Of a stretch of 64,000 nucleotides of DNA, positions 17,100-26,596 are shown piece by piece (position 1 is the stretch's first letter; every line of letters begins with the position of its first letter). The notes under the pieces are model-generated. The model saw nothing but the letters and a program-made list of their open reading frames with translations. It was not told where the DNA came from and made no database searches. The position numbers were made by a program, and so were the translations under genes. The stretch comes from CAYUIG01 sp964444685 (GTDB lineage Bacteria; Gemmatimonadota; Gemmatimonadetes; Longimicrobiales; RSA9), in NCBI GenBank assembly GCA_964444685.1, contig CAYUIG010000007.1, forward strand, positions 30,778 through 94,777. The letters are read 5' to 3'.

Positions 17100-17860
17100 G
17101 ACGCGTGGGTTGACGACTTGCGGCGCTGTTGCCGCAAACTCGTCAGGCATAGGCGCGTCGAACTGCGGATTGACGAGTTTGCGGCGCTGTTCGCCGCGAA
17201 ACCGTCCATCGAAGAGAAGTTGACGCGTAGGTTGACGACTTTGCGGCGGTATTGGCACGAAACGGTCAGTCGCTTGCGCCATTCGCCGCAAACTCGTCAA
17301 GCGAAGGAGCGCCAGATCGGGGGTTGACGCGTTTGCGGCGCTATTCGCCGCGAAACCGCCAATCGAAGAGAAGTTGACGCGTAGGTTGACGACTCTGCGG
17401 CGGTAATGTCGCGAAACGGTCAGTCGCTTGCGCCATTCGCCGCAAACTCGTCAAGCGAAGGAGCGCCAGATCGGGGGATGACGCGTTTGCGGCGCTATTC
17501 GCCGCGAAACCGTCAATCGAAGAGAAGCGGATACGTGGGTTGACGCGTTTGCGGCGCTATTCGCCGCGAANNNNNNNNNNNNNNNNNNNNNNNNNNNNNN
17601 NNNNNNNNNNNNNNNNNNNNNNNNNNNNNNNNNNNNNNNNNNNNNNNNNNNNNNNNNNNNNNNNNNNNNNATCGAAGAGAAGCGGATACGTGGGTTGACG
17701 CGTTTGCGGCGCTATTCGCCGCGAAGCCGTCAATCGAAGAGAAGCGGATACGTGGGTTGACGCGTTTGCGGCGCTATTCGCCGCGAAACCGTCAATCGAA
17801 AGTAGTGCGACCCGTGGGTTTCGACCCATCGTCGCTATCGCCGCAGACTCGTCAATTCAC
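17100..17860. repeat. Palindromic tandem array, 62-nt and 154-nt periods
   Basis: Units of 62 nt begin at 17478, 17540, 17695, 17757 and, diverged, 17819. A 154-nt higher-order unit, made of one 62-nt unit plus a 92-nt variant, begins at 17170 and 17324. Each unit contains an imperfect palindrome: ttgacg pairs with cgtcaa, and tttgcggcg pairs with cgccgcgaaa around a ctatt loop. The 92-nt variant has a longer stem, ttgacgactttgcggcg against cgccgcaaactcgtcaa with one mismatch. There are no unique spacers and no cas genes, so this is REP-like structured DNA rather than CRISPR. Confidence 0.88.
17571..17670. other. Scaffold gap of 100 N inside the tandem array
   Basis: Exactly 100 undetermined bases, the usual placeholder. 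The left flank stops at ...cgccgcgaa and the right flank resumes at atcgaagagaag. In intact units these two words are separated by the seven bases accgtca. Unit phase therefore implies a true missing length of 7 plus a whole number of 62-nt units. The written 100 does not fit that series, so it is a placeholder rather than an estimate. Confidence 0.9.
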
Positions 17861-17991
17861 GACCCAGGATCAGCGGGCTGAAGGGTTTGCGGCCGCCCGC
17901 AACCGCGAACTCGCAACCAGTCTACGGTCGGCGCTGCGATCAACGACCTTGCGGCGTCCGGAACGACCCGAGCGCGGGCGGCGCTCGATCC

Positions 17992-19374
17992 TCACCCCTC
18001 GATGTCGACCCAGCGGACGAGTTCACCGAGGGGCGGCATGCCGTCGTGGTGGCCGTGAACCGGCGGCCAAGGCGCTTCGGCGAACGACGCGATGCGCGTC
18101 ACACCGGCGCGACCGAGGGCTGCGGCGAGGGCGTCCAACCGATCGGACGCGCCAGAAAGCGCTGCGGTCTGGAGGACGTCGTGGAAGGGTTCGACCAATC
18201 CCGGCACATCCTCGAGCCGCCCAACAGGCTTCACGTACACGAGGCGATTGAGGCAGGAAGCACGGAACGAAGGATCGCGCTCGAAGATCACGGTGCTGCG
18301 CGTGCCGCGGCCCGCATGCACCACCGCGTCCGAGGCGAACTCGGCCGCGGCGCGCGCCTCCAGGATCGCGGCGCTCTCCGCCTCAGTGATGAATCCTCGC
18401 GGGAGTGTTTCGTGCAGCGCTTCGAGGTCGGCGGCTAGCAGTGCCGCGAACCTGTCTGGGCCGATCTCACCGCCCGATTCCACGTACAGCACGTGCGGCG
18501 AAACGCAGCCCTGCTGATCGAAGAGCGCGACCGCGAGCGCCGCCTCGCGCGCAACCCTCACTGCCCCCGCAGCCTCATGCAGCACGTCGGAACCAATCAT
18601 TCCGAACGAAACCTTCGGCCCGTGCTGCACGAAGCGCGTGTGCGGTGACAGCTTCGCGCGCAATGCGGCGGCCGCCTGAACGCCACCGTGAAATAGCACG
18701 ACGTCCGCCAGCGAGAGGATCTCGTCCTCGAATGGATCCTCTCCCCCCGACCAGTAGACGACGCCGAGCAGGGCGGCGAGCTCCGGCGAGACTTCGTTCA
18801 GCGCCATGCCGAACAGACCGGCCAGCACCGGTTCGCCGGAAGCCGGCTTGACCAGAGTCGGAGAGCGGAGCAGCAGCGTGCGAATGACCGAGGAAACCGC
18901 CACGCCCGGTACGTTCCCGGCCGCGATGTGCACGGCGAAGCGAGGTCCGAAGGCACGCGACCGCAAACCGTGCGAACGCAGGACGAACGAGTCCAGCGCT
19001 GCCGCACCGCCGATACCGGCGAGAAGCCGTTCGAGCGCCGGTGCGCGCCAGTCCTCGATCATGCGGTCGAGCACGACACGGACCATGGCCGGCGAATAGC
19101 CCGTCATGAGGGGGAGGTCCTCGTCCGCGCTGGCGCGCAGCGGGCCGGACACGAGCCGTGCAGCCGCCGCATCGATGCATTCGACCACACGTGCCGTCGG
19201 CCACATTCGGACGGTCTCGGCCGCTGCTACGAGACGCGCGTACATGCGGCGGGCCGTGCCGGGCGCGTACCGCGGCCACCACATCGTCACGTCGGGCCGC
19301 ACCTCGCGCGTCTCCCACTTCACGATGGCGTCCGCTTCGGGGAACCCGGACAGGTCGCGGGGACCGATCCTCAT
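17992..19374 (-). CDS. luxC: LuxC-like acyl-CoA/acyl-protein reductase
   Basis: A 460-residue aldehyde-dehydrogenase-fold protein of the LuxC family. Recognisable parts are HIAAGNVPGVAVSSVIRTLL (cofactor-binding region), TLVKPASGEPVLAG, ADVVLFHGG and FDQQGCVSPHVLYVE, with the catalytic Cys at ~290. LuxC reduces an activated fatty acyl group to aldehyde with NADPH. The length is close to the usual ~480. It overlaps the LuxE-like gene by 4 nt and is the last gene of the string. No luciferase genes (luxA, luxB) lie nearby, so the aldehyde is probably used for something else, such as a lipid or alkane precursor, which is inference. Confidence 0.87.
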   Translation of the reverse strand: MRIGPRDLSGFPEADAIVKWETREVRPDVTMWWPRYAPGTARRMYARLVAAAETVRMWPTARVVECIDAAAARLVSGPLRASADEDLPLMTGYSPAMVRVVLDRMIEDWRAPALERLLAGIGGAAALDSFVLRSHGLRSRAFGPRFAVHIAAGNVPGVAVSSVIRTLLLRSPTLVKPASGEPVLAGLFGMALNEVSPELAALLGVVYWSGGEDPFEDEILSLADVVLFHGGVQAAAALRAKLSPHTRFVQHGPKVSFGMIGSDVLHEAAGAVRVAREAALAVALFDQQGCVSPHVLYVESGGEIGPDRFAALLAADLEALHETLPRGFITEAESAAILEARAAAEFASDAVVHAGRGTRSTVIFERDPSFRASCLNRLVYVKPVGRLEDVPGLVEPFHDVLQTAALSGASDRLDALAAALGRAGVTRIASFAEAPWPPVHGHHDGMPPLGELVRWVDIEG

Positions 19375-20462
19375 CGTTCGCGCGCCGCAGCCAGGAGATC
19401 GTCCATCGCGATCGAGCAGCCGCGCGGCATCGCACCCGCGGCGCGACCGAGCACATGGAATCCGTCGCCATCGAGTACGGCCACGTCCTCCGTCTGCACG
19501 GCCATGACCGAATGGAGATTCGCCAGGTCGAAGATCTGGAGGAGCCCACGCTCACTCGGCGGAACGGGCTCCAAAGCATCCGGATCGACGACACGCACGC
19601 GCACCCAGGGCGGACCCAGCTTCTGCCGCGGCGCACCGGGCCTGCGCAGCGTCGAGTCGTAGAACTGTGAGCACAGCTCGGTCATGCCGTATTCGTTGAT
19701 GCACGGCTCCGCAGGTATGCCTAGCCACTTCGAGTAGAGTGCACGCAGCTCGTCGGGCGGCACCTCGCGGCTCCGCCCCTTGTACCCGCCCGTGTCCATC
19801 AGTCGCGACCCCGCGGGCAGCAAGAATCTGCGACCTCGCGCGCTGAGCGAATCGAGCCAGTGCACGAACGAGAACGACGTACCGAGCAGACATACGGGCC
19901 GCTGAGCCGCAACGAACGCATCGAGGACAGCTTCGAGCCGGTCCGAATCGATCCCGCCCTCCACGGTGGCGAACCAACCGGACCCATCCGCACCGAACGC
20001 ATCCATCACCACCCGCACCATGTGCGCGAGCGACGAATCGGGCAGGGCGGATGGCAGCAGCGACAGCATCGGCAAAGACAGACCGTCCGGCAGGAGATGC
20101 GCGGCGAAATTCGGCAGCAGCGACGCGTGGTACAGCGACACGTCACGGATGTAGTGCGTGCCGCGCCGTTCACGGCCGCGCGTCGTTCCACTCGTTCGGA
20201 ACACGACCTCGGCCTCGGCGGGATCCCCCGCAACGAGCGCGGCCGCGCGGAACGCCGCCGTCGGGACGGCCGGAATCTGCGTCCAGTGCTCCAGCGAATC
20301 CGGCGCAACCCCGCGCCGGCGGCAGTACGCGCCGTACGCAGCAATCATCTCGAACTGCCACGCGAACACGCGGCGCGCATACGCGTCGAACGCCGCATCG
20401 TCGAGCGGTTCGTCCACGGGCCGCCGGAACAGCTCGAGCAGCTCGTCGCGCAACGCAGACAT
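19371..20462 (-). CDS. luxE: LuxE-like acyl-protein synthetase
   Basis: A 363-residue adenylate-forming enzyme of the LuxE/PaaK group. The phosphate-binding loop region reads FRTSGTTRGRERRG, followed by INEYGMTELCSQFYD (the YGMTE motif of adenylating enzymes) and LLQIFDLANLHSV near the C-terminus. LuxE activates a fatty acid with ATP and hands it to LuxC. ATG 20462 lies one base after the upstream stop; a TTG at 20492 would add ten residues. The 4-nt overlap with luxC supports a working LuxE-LuxC reductase. Length is close to luminous-bacterial LuxE (~370). Confidence 0.85.
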   Translation of the reverse strand: MSALRDELLELFRRPVDEPLDDAAFDAYARRVFAWQFEMIAAYGAYCRRRGVAPDSLEHWTQIPAVPTAAFRAAALVAGDPAEAEVVFRTSGTTRGRERRGTHYIRDVSLYHASLLPNFAAHLLPDGLSLPMLSLLPSALPDSSLAHMVRVVMDAFGADGSGWFATVEGGIDSDRLEAVLDAFVAAQRPVCLLGTSFSFVHWLDSLSARGRRFLLPAGSRLMDTGGYKGRSREVPPDELRALYSKWLGIPAEPCINEYGMTELCSQFYDSTLRRPGAPRQKLGPPWVRVRVVDPDALEPVPPSERGLLQIFDLANLHSVMAVQTEDVAVLDGDGFHVLGRAAGAMPRGCSIAMDDLLAAARER

Positions 20463-20463
20463 G

Positions 20464-22170
20464 TCAGAGGACGGAATGAAGTCCCGCGGCAATGCCCTCG
20501 GGTTCGAAAACGGCGGACGATCGCCCGCGCGGACCGAGCGCGAACGCAGCCGGTTCGTGCTCCGCCTGGAACACGAGCGGGCCGATGCGCTGCCCGTTGG
20601 TGGCGGAGATCACGCGCACATCGCCCCGAGGCAGCGCCAGTGCCGCGCGCCGCAGCGACGCGCCGGCCTCACCACCCGTCACGACGATCGCGGGCGGCGT
20701 CTCGAAGAATTCGTGCACGGCGAGCGCGAACTCCGCCGCCTCCACTCCGTATCGCCCGGCAAGCGGCGAGAGGATCGCGAGTGTGCGCTCGGCGCGCACC
20801 CGGAACGAACGCTGGCCCGTTGCCAGAATGAGATCGAGGCAGAGCCGCGCAGCTTCGGCATTCGGTTCGAACAGACGATCACGGTAGCGGAGCAGTCCCA
20901 CGTCATGCGGGCCGCGCGTGCGATCCCAGAAGCCGCCATCGTCCGCCCAGAACGCGGGATCGATTGCCGCGGCGAGTCGTTGCGCGTGTGCCAGCGCCGA
21001 TGCCGAACCCGTGACCGACGCCACGCGCAACGCAGCAACCGCGCACGCAACGGCATCGGCGAGCAAGCGCGGCATCGCGGGATCATCGACATCGGAATGA
21101 CGCACGAGGCCGTCGAGGCCGAACCGATCCAGCAACGTGTCGAGCGCAGAGAATGCACGCTCCACCCACGCCTCTTCATGCAGCCGCCCGCCCGCGTCGG
21201 CCAGCGCTGCGATCCAGCGCGCATTCGGCGCGACGAACGTGCGCGGATCGGAGCCGACGAAGGACCCGTCGTCGCCAGGGATGAGGGCGGCGGACCAGAG
21301 GCCGTTGTCGAGCGCGAGGGTGCGATCCACCCACCCGACAACGCCGGCCGCAGCGAGCCGCCAGTCCGAGCGGCCGCGGATGCGTGCACCCAACGCATAT
21401 GCGCGCAAAGCGGACGCCTGCGTCTCCAGCAGCTTTTCACGCCGCGGCTCGGTCCAGTCGGCCGCAAGCGCGTACCGGAAGAATCCGCCATCGGAACGAT
21501 CGAGCAGCTCACCCGCCAGCATGCCATCGAGCGTGCGGTCCGCCATCTCCATCGCATCAGGATCGCGGACACCCTCCGCATACAGCAGCTCGATCGCGGA
21601 AGCCGATGGGAACTTCGGCCCCTCGCCGAAGCCGCCGTTGCGCGCGTCGAACGTGGCGCGCGCCGCGGTGAGTACGTCGTCCGCGGCTTCACGTCGTACG
21701 AGTCCACCCGCGGGCGGACGTCCGCGCGCCGCCTCGACCGCCTTGCGACGCCGCTCGATCTCCTCACCCAGTTCGGTGCGCCGCTGCGACCACGCGTCGA
21801 GCACACTCCCACCCAGGCCGGCCAGCTCGTCCGCGCTCACGGACACACCGGCCCACAACACCTCGCCCGTCGGCGTGAGGAACGCCGTGGTCGGCCAGCC
21901 GCCCGCGATGTAGCGCTCCTGCACGTGCGGGTGCCGGTCCGCGTCGACGCGCAGCGGGATGACGCCATCGGACAACAGCTCGAGGATGCGGGGGTCGGAG
22001 AAGGTGGTCTCGTCCGCCTCCTGGCAGGCGCGGCTCCAGACGGCGGTCAGCAGCAGCAGGATAGGCCGGTCCTTCGTGATCGCTTCATCGAACACGGCGC
22101 TTCCCCAGGCCCGCCATGGCACCTCGGAGGCGCGGTTCGGGCGTGGCGAGAACCGGAACGGTTCGGACAT
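20464..22170 (-). CDS. Thioredoxin-domain DUF255/YyaL-like protein
   Basis: A 568-residue protein. The N-terminal ~120 residues are the DUF255 thioredoxin-like domain: WRAWGSAVFDEAITKDRPIL, then SRACQEADETTF where relatives have CHWCHVMERESF, and GGWPTTAFLTPTGEVLW. The rest is an alpha/alpha toroid typical of YyaL/SSP411 proteins (GGFGEGPKFPSASAIELLY). The first active Cys is replaced by Ser, so classic dithiol chemistry is unlikely. ATG 22170 is preferred because GGGAGGTGA lies 8 nt upstream; GTG 22182 is the alternative. It is shorter than the usual ~680 residues. It is the gene before luxE. Confidence 0.83.
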   Translation of the reverse strand: MSEPFRFSPRPNRASEVPWRAWGSAVFDEAITKDRPILLLLTAVWSRACQEADETTFSDPRILELLSDGVIPLRVDADRHPHVQERYIAGGWPTTAFLTPTGEVLWAGVSVSADELAGLGGSVLDAWSQRRTELGEEIERRRKAVEAARGRPPAGGLVRREAADDVLTAARATFDARNGGFGEGPKFPSASAIELLYAEGVRDPDAMEMADRTLDGMLAGELLDRSDGGFFRYALAADWTEPRREKLLETQASALRAYALGARIRGRSDWRLAAAGVVGWVDRTLALDNGLWSAALIPGDDGSFVGSDPRTFVAPNARWIAALADAGGRLHEEAWVERAFSALDTLLDRFGLDGLVRHSDVDDPAMPRLLADAVACAVAALRVASVTGSASALAHAQRLAAAIDPAFWADDGGFWDRTRGPHDVGLLRYRDRLFEPNAEAARLCLDLILATGQRSFRVRAERTLAILSPLAGRYGVEAAEFALAVHEFFETPPAIVVTGGEAGASLRRAALALPRGDVRVISATNGQRIGPLVFQAEHEPAAFALGPRGRSSAVFEPEGIAAGLHSVL

Positions 22171-22242
22171 GGACTCGCTCACCTCCCGGAGGACATCGGC
22201 CGGCTGAGAATAGGCACGGTCACGAAACGGGGCCAGTACGCA

Positions 22243-22872
22243 TCAGCCCTCGCTGATGCGGAACGGCCGGCTGCGCGCCTCTTCCCGCCGCGACGGCAGT
22301 CCCAGCAGACGGATGAGCAGCCGGCGCGCGCCGGTACCGATCGCACCGGTGATGGAGCGGTCGCCCGTGACCGCCGGCTGGAGCTCGCCCTGGAGCCAGC
22401 GCTCGAGCTCTTCCAGATCGGAAACCGACAGCGTCTCGATGTCGAGTACGGCCGAGTAGTAGTAGCGGCCGGGACGCGACGCCCTGAGCTGGAGCCGGTA
22501 CTCCGCTTCGATCGCGGCGCGGCTCGTGGACCACGTCGAGAAGAAGCGCGCGCGTGCGTTCGTACGCGGCCGCACGATGTACTGGCGGTCAAGCGGATCG
22601 AACACGACCACGGTGCTCCACGACTCGGTCCCAACCAGGTCGTCGATCCAGCCGTCGCGCCAGAGTTCGACGCGCACACGCAGCCGCAGCGGCAGCCCGC
22701 CGCGCACAGCTTCCTCGAGCTCTCGGTCGTCGAGCACGGGACCGATGCGCAGCCACGGTTCGCCTGTCTCGCTGCTGACACCGACCGTGAGCGAACGCGC
22801 CTGACCACTCACGGCGCCCGGCGCGAGCGCCACGAAGGCCACCGCGAGGAGCCACCGGCCCGCGCGCACCAC
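22243..22872 (-). CDS. DUF4390-like exported protein
   Basis: A 209-residue protein with a signal peptide (WLLAVAFVALAPGAVSGQA). The mature part is beta-rich: GLPLRLRVRVELWRDGW, then DRQYIVRPRTNARARFFST and RPGRYYYSAVLDIETLS, resembling DUF4390. DUF4390 genes often sit beside NtrY/NtrX-type systems in other bacteria, and the same is seen here. The GTG at 22872 follows the outer-membrane protein stop by two bases, so translation is coupled; the next codon is also GTG. Its function is unknown. Confidence 0.7.
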   Translation of the reverse strand: MVRAGRWLLAVAFVALAPGAVSGQARSLTVGVSSETGEPWLRIGPVLDDRELEEAVRGGLPLRLRVRVELWRDGWIDDLVGTESWSTVVVFDPLDRQYIVRPRTNARARFFSTWSTSRAAIEAEYRLQLRASRPGRYYYSAVLDIETLSVSDLEELERWLQGELQPAVTGDRSITGAIGTGARRLLIRLLGLPSRREEARSRPFRISEG

Positions 22873-22874
22873 GT

Positions 22875-24538
22875 TCAAAACCGGCGGCCCAGCCGGACGA
22901 AGAAGTTGACGCCGTCCGCGCCGGCGGAAACGGGGAATGCCCAGTAGAGGCCGACGCCGCCGAGCCGGACGCCGACACCTGCATCGGCCGCGAAGTCGCT
23001 CTGTCCGCCGCGCCGTCCGTCGCGCGACTCCGGTTCCGTCCACGCGCGGCCGGCATCGAAGAATGCGACCCAGCGCACCGCATGTCCCGTATGCAATCCG
23101 AGTCGCTCGGTGAGGCGGCGTGCGAACGGGAACCCCGCCTGATACTCGAGCTGCACGAGCGCCATGCGATCGCAGCCATAGAACGGATGGTACGCAGAGC
23201 CGCGCGCGATGATCTGTTCGCGGCGCGCGCCGCAGTCGAACTCGAAACGGTCGTATCCCGGCAGCGAGCCCTCGCCGCCCAGCGCGTGCTGCCGCTGCGC
23301 CGGGAGTCGACCGCCATCGAGTGAACCCGCCGCGAGCAGACGCACGGCAAGGAACGAGTACGGCGTGAAGCGCGCATAGCGGCGGATGTCGAGCAGCGCA
23401 GCCGAGAACGATTCCTCCGCGGGCCGGGCCGGCAGCACATCCTCCTGCTCGAAGTCGGCCGCGACCGGACGCGCGAGCGAACCGCCGAGCCCGACCTCGA
23501 GCTCGCCGCGGATCAGCCAGCCGGCGGACGGATCGCGCGATTCGTTGCGCGTGTCGTACACGCCCGCCGCGAACGCCGAGTGCAGCCGTCCCTCATCGAT
23601 CAGCGGCTGCGGACGCCACGGCCCTTCACCGAACACGGCCGGCGGGTCCTCGACGGGGGCGGAGCGATGCAGTTCGTTGCGGTAGCCCACGGTCATGCGC
23701 GCCGACGACCACGGCCGGCCCGTGACGTACGCGGACCAGCCTTCGCGCTCGTAGTGATCGCGATGATCGATGTGGAGCAGCACGGTCGCGAGCGAGTTCT
23801 CGCGATCCGTCAGACCCCAGTCCTCGACCGCCGCGAATTCGGAGTACCAGCTCAGGCCTGCGCGGATGGTGCCGCGCCCACCGAAGTGCTGCTCCGCCTT
23901 CAGCGCCCAGCCGATGTCGTTCTCATCGGGGTCGAGACCACCGACCGTGCGATAGATGGCGAGCGCCTCGAGCACGGTGGGATTGCTGTGGCCGAGCCGG
24001 ACGCGCGGCCCCGCAGAGACCGGCAGCCCTTCGGTGCGGTTGTAGCCGCCGCGCACCGCCACGACGAGGTCCGTGCGCCCGAAATCGAACTCACGGCCGG
24101 CGACGAACTCCGCCGCAGCGTCCGGTGGCTCGCGTTCGATGATGTCGCCCGAACGGGTGTAGCGCAGCGCTTCGCGGTAGTGCACGAGGCGTCCGCCGAC
24201 ACGCGCTTCCGGCGCGAGCGTCAGCGTGCCGCCGAGCGCGATCACGTTTCCCGTGACCTGCGCGCCGGCGCCGAGGGTGAGATCGCCGTTGATGACGACG
24301 AGCGACCCGTCGATGCGGCCCGCGAGCACGACCGGCCCGCCCAGCACACCGACGTTCCCCGTGATCGACCCGCCCGCCGCCAGCGTGGCGTCACCCGCCA
24401 GCCGGATCGTTTCGGCTTCGTTGTACAGCGCGACCGCGCGCTCCGCGACCGAGTCGGGCAACGGCGAAAGCGGATCCGGCTCCTGCGCCGCCGCAGCGCG
24501 CACACACATCAACGCCATCGCAACGACGAAGATGCGCT

Positions 24539-24542
<4 letters not shown>
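22875..24542 (-). CDS. Outer-membrane beta-barrel protein with bactofilin-like N-terminal part
   Basis: A 555-residue protein with signal peptide MKRIFVVAMALMCVRAAAAQ. Residues ~45-120 have short repeated turns (GSITGNVGVLGGPVVLAGRI, GDLTLGAGAQVTGNVIALGG) like the bactofilin/polymer-forming right-handed beta helix. The remainder alternates polar and hydrophobic residues, as in membrane strands, and ends with FFVRLGRRF, a C-terminal Phe typical of outer-membrane barrels. The C-terminal half recalls the BamA/surface-antigen superfamily. The start overlaps the NtrX-like stop by 4 nt. Its function is unknown; co-expression with the two-component pair suggests envelope stress or assembly. Confidence 0.72.
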
Positions 24543-25864
<1,322 letters not shown>

Positions 25865-25876
25865 GTCGCGCGCTCC

Positions 25877-26596
25877 TCAGCGCACCACGACCTCGGCCAC
25901 GATCGGCCCGCCCGGCCGGTCCAGCACGCGCGCCGTGTTGCAGTCCAGCCGTACCTCAGGGCCGTAGAAGAGACGGACATCCATGCGCGGCGCGGGCGAG
26001 CGAGCGCGGCCGGCGTCCGTGCACTCCCACGCGTTGCCGAACGCCGCGCGCAGCAGAACCACCACGCTGTCGCGCACCGCGGGCGCAGGCGCGGTGACGC
26101 CGAGCAGCACTGCGGCATCGGCACCCACGTCGGTCGCGATGTAGGACAACAGCGTGCGCACGGACTCGCGCAGGTCGACACCGTCCGTGATCTCGAGCAG
26201 CATGAGATCGAGCACACGATTCTCGTCCACCTTGTACAACGCATCCTGGAGATGCAGCCGTCCGCCGCTCGGTGTGCCCAGCACAAGTGCGGTGTCACCC
26301 AGGAGCTCGAGGTTCGTGAGGAACGCGAGCGAGTACGAGCCCGTGCGACCCGGCCCGCTCAACCCGAGCCCCGTTCCTTCGGCCACTGCCTCGAACCAGC
26401 TCGCCTCTGCACGGTTCGCGACCAGCACCACGTTCGCGCCCGACTCCGTGATCTGCGTCACGGCCTGGGCCGCCGGCACATCGATCGCCGGCAGCGCGAG
26501 TGCGGTGTACTGCTGCGGGCCCGGCCCGCCCAGCCGCACACCACAGCCACCCATCACGAGAACCGCCGCGACGGCGGCCCAGCTGCTTCGCATCAT
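25877..26596 (-). CDS. Lipoprotein of unknown function between NtrY-like and NtrX-like genes
   Basis: A 239-residue protein with a lipoprotein signal MMRSSWAAVAAVLVMGGC. I do not recognise a domain. The mature part has beta-strand-rich stretches such as GANVVLVANRAEASWFEAVA and ends with FYGPEVRLDCNTARVLDRP and GPIVAEVVVR. Two Cys residues in the C-terminal third may form a disulfide. It overlaps the kinase stop by 4 nt and lies 12 nt before the regulator, so it is made with the two-component pair and could be a sensory partner. That role is inference. Confidence 0.65.
   Translation of the reverse strand: MMRSSWAAVAAVLVMGGCGVRLGGPGPQQYTALALPAIDVPAAQAVTQITESGANVVLVANRAEASWFEAVAEGTGLGLSGPGRTGSYSLAFLTNLELLGDTALVLGTPSGGRLHLQDALYKVDENRVLDLMLLEITDGVDLRESVRTLLSYIATDVGADAAVLLGVTAPAPAVRDSVVVLLRAAFGNAWECTDAGRARSPAPRMDVRLFYGPEVRLDCNTARVLDRPGGPIVAEVVVR

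Larger units (their letters stand above)
16478..17991. other. 1.5-kb non-coding repeat region with scaffold gap
   Basis: No frame here looks like a real protein. Apparent frames run through repeat units whose periods (62, 103 and 154 nt) are not multiples of three, so each copy shifts the frame. The left part (16690-16895) holds two copies of a 103-nt unit. The middle part to ~17100 has related words such as aacttccca and gaagttcgccc. The right part (17100-17860) is a palindromic tandem array broken by 100 N. The last ~130 nt before luxC is ordinary GC-rich sequence. Confidence 0.75.

Noticed and set aside
16746..17829. Protein-coding frames through the repeats
   Set aside because: Units of 62, 103 and 154 nt are not multiples of three, so each copy reads in a new frame; translations are low-complexity and one frame runs into the N gap.
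17100..17860. CRISPR array
   Set aside because: Repeats follow each other without unique spacers, the unit is itself palindromic and 62 nt long, and no cas genes are present.
17100..17860. Integron attC cassette array
   Set aside because: Palindromes begin with GTTGACG, which does not fit the GTTRRRY core, no cassette genes lie between units and no integrase is present.
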